Shown here: positions 5,222 through 5,889 of the stretch, in pieces
Numbering within the stretch: position 1 is the stretch's first letter
Layout of the letters: every line of letters starts with the position of its first letter
Assembly: GCA_039029935.1 (NCBI GenBank)
Contig: JBCCFC010000898.1
Location: 1 to 5,889, forward strand
Length of the DNA stretch: 5,889 nt
DNA from: G039029935 sp039029935
Lineage (GTDB): Bacteria; Chloroflexota; Anaerolineae; Caldilineales; Caldilineaceae
Direction of reading: 5' to 3'
Notes under the pieces: generated by a model
What the model was told of the DNA's origin: nothing
The model's input: the letters and a program-made list of their open reading frames with translations, nothing else
Database searches by the model: none
Made by a program: the position numbers and the translations under genes

Positions 5222-5889
5222 TTAAGGGCTTTTTTCCTGTGCATGTCCCCACTCTATAACATCCGCGTCCTCGGCGATATGGAAATTTGTGGGGATGTTG
5301 TTATGTATGTAATTACCAATGTAACTTCCTTTTCCACCTTTATATACAAAAATCCCTATACCCTTGTTATTATAGATATTATTGCGTGTCACAAACGGAT
5401 TCCCATTTGAGCTGACTACAATACCTTGAAGTTGATTATTATAAATTTCATTTCCATCTATTATACCTGCTCCGCCAGAATGAACAAGGATTCCTGTTTG
5501 TGGCGCATCATGAATTGTATTGTTACGGATTATAGGATTGGCATTATTGCTTATGCCGATGATTGTCCCAACATTGGAGGTTAAGTCGCTGTTTTCTAGT
5601 AGAAGCTCTCCTCCTGCAAGTTCTATTGCAAAAATTCTATGACGACTATTTATAAGCTTAAATGTTAGATTCTTCAAGGTACCTTGTTGCGCATCAAAGT
5701 AAACTACATTTTCATTAGAAGTCTCAATTATAATTTTGTCCCGTCTTCCAATACCTATTATATGCAATTCTTTGATAATGCGTAACCCACCATGATATGT
5801 ACCAGGTAAAATTGCAATAACCTCACCCAAAGACGCAGAGTCAATTGCATCTTGAATATAAAGATAGTCACCACCAGTCTTGGCAACAA
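5222..5889 (-). CDS. Partial right-handed beta-helix repeat protein (5' end outside window)
   Basis: The visible 221 residues are the C-terminal part of a protein that continues past the right edge. The frame stays open upstream of the TTG at 5828-5830 and reads VAKTGGDYLYIQDAIDSASL, the usual opening of a pectate-lyase-like/NosD-type beta-helix ('GGDY.TIQ.AIDSA..G..I.ILPGTY'); that TTG is therefore internal. After ILPGTYHGGLRI the protein shows beta-helix coils. Four consecutive 23-residue repeats (visible residues 116-207; DNA 5542 down to 5267) follow the pattern G-N-P-x-I/V-x-x-N-x-I-Y-N-N-x-x-x-G-I-x-V. The tail ends VIEWGHAQEKSP. Such folds occur in carbohydrate-active enzymes, NosD, and FBXO11-like right-handed beta-helix (CASH-type) modules of multidomain proteins. 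No catalytic residues can be assigned, so the function is unknown, and any signal peptide or extra domain would lie off the window. The DNA is AT-rich (about 35% GC at 5281-5340) and the gene converges on sbcC. Confidence 0.8.
   Translation of the reverse strand, partial: VAKTGGDYLYIQDAIDSASLGEVIAILPGTYHGGLRIIKELHIIGIGRRDKIIIETSNENVVYFDAQQGTLKNLTFKLINSRHRIFAIELAGGELLLENSDLTSNVGTIIGISNNANPIIRNNTIHDAPQTGILVHSGGAGIIDGNEIYNNQLQGIVVSSNGNPFVTRNNIYNNKGIGIFVYKGGKGSYIGNYIHNNIPTNFHIAEDADVIEWGHAQEKSP

Noticed and set aside
5828..5830. TTG start for the beta-helix protein
   Set aside because: The frame remains open upstream and encodes a conserved beta-helix opening (GGDYLYIQDAIDSA), so the true start lies beyond the right edge.

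Overview
This is a bacterial window with four complete protein genes on the + strand, one truncated gene on the - strand, and a compact palindromic element between the first two genes. The organism cannot be fixed from 5.9 kb. The SbcC/Mre11-type pair and the mixed base composition fit a mid-GC bacterium (by hand count about 65% GC in the SbcC coil at 3241-3300, about 35% at 121-180 and at 5281-5340). A Chloroflexota-like or other environmental lineage is only a guess.

Layout. Positions 1-101 hold two adjacent small hairpins and the leader of the first gene. A four-helix membrane protein of the phage-holin-like superfamily IV / YvlD type lies at 102-518. Its TAA stop codon is also the left copy of a TAA direct repeat that flanks a 125-bp inverted-repeat element (519-643). 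A VOC (glyoxalase/bleomycin-resistance fold) protein follows at 676-1050. A short leader (1051-1133) carries a heptanucleotide repeat array directly in front of sbcD (1134-2486), which overlaps sbcC (2483-5203) by ATGA. After an 18-bp gap without a terminator, a convergent, AT-rich gene for a right-handed beta-helix repeat protein runs in from the right edge (5222-5889); its 5' end is outside the window.

How they work together. SbcD (Mre11-type nuclease) and SbcC (Rad50-type ABC ATPase with a CPIC zinc hook) are translationally coupled subunits of one DNA-end and hairpin-processing complex. The membrane protein and the VOC protein have no evident link to it. They would sit only 29 bp apart if the palindromic element and one TAA copy were removed, so they were probably neighbours in one transcript before the insertion.

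Most interesting. (1) The 519-643 element looks like a MITE-type insertion that duplicated the stop codon as its target site. Its two halves each contain a small hairpin, and the only difference between the two 14-base hairpin cores is a base-pair swap that keeps both stems intact. The + strand can be drawn as a four-way cloverleaf with complementary hairpin loops. (2) A heptamer array (about 35 bp) separates a Shine-Dalgarno-like AGGGA from the sbcD start; without it the leader would closely resemble that of sbcC.
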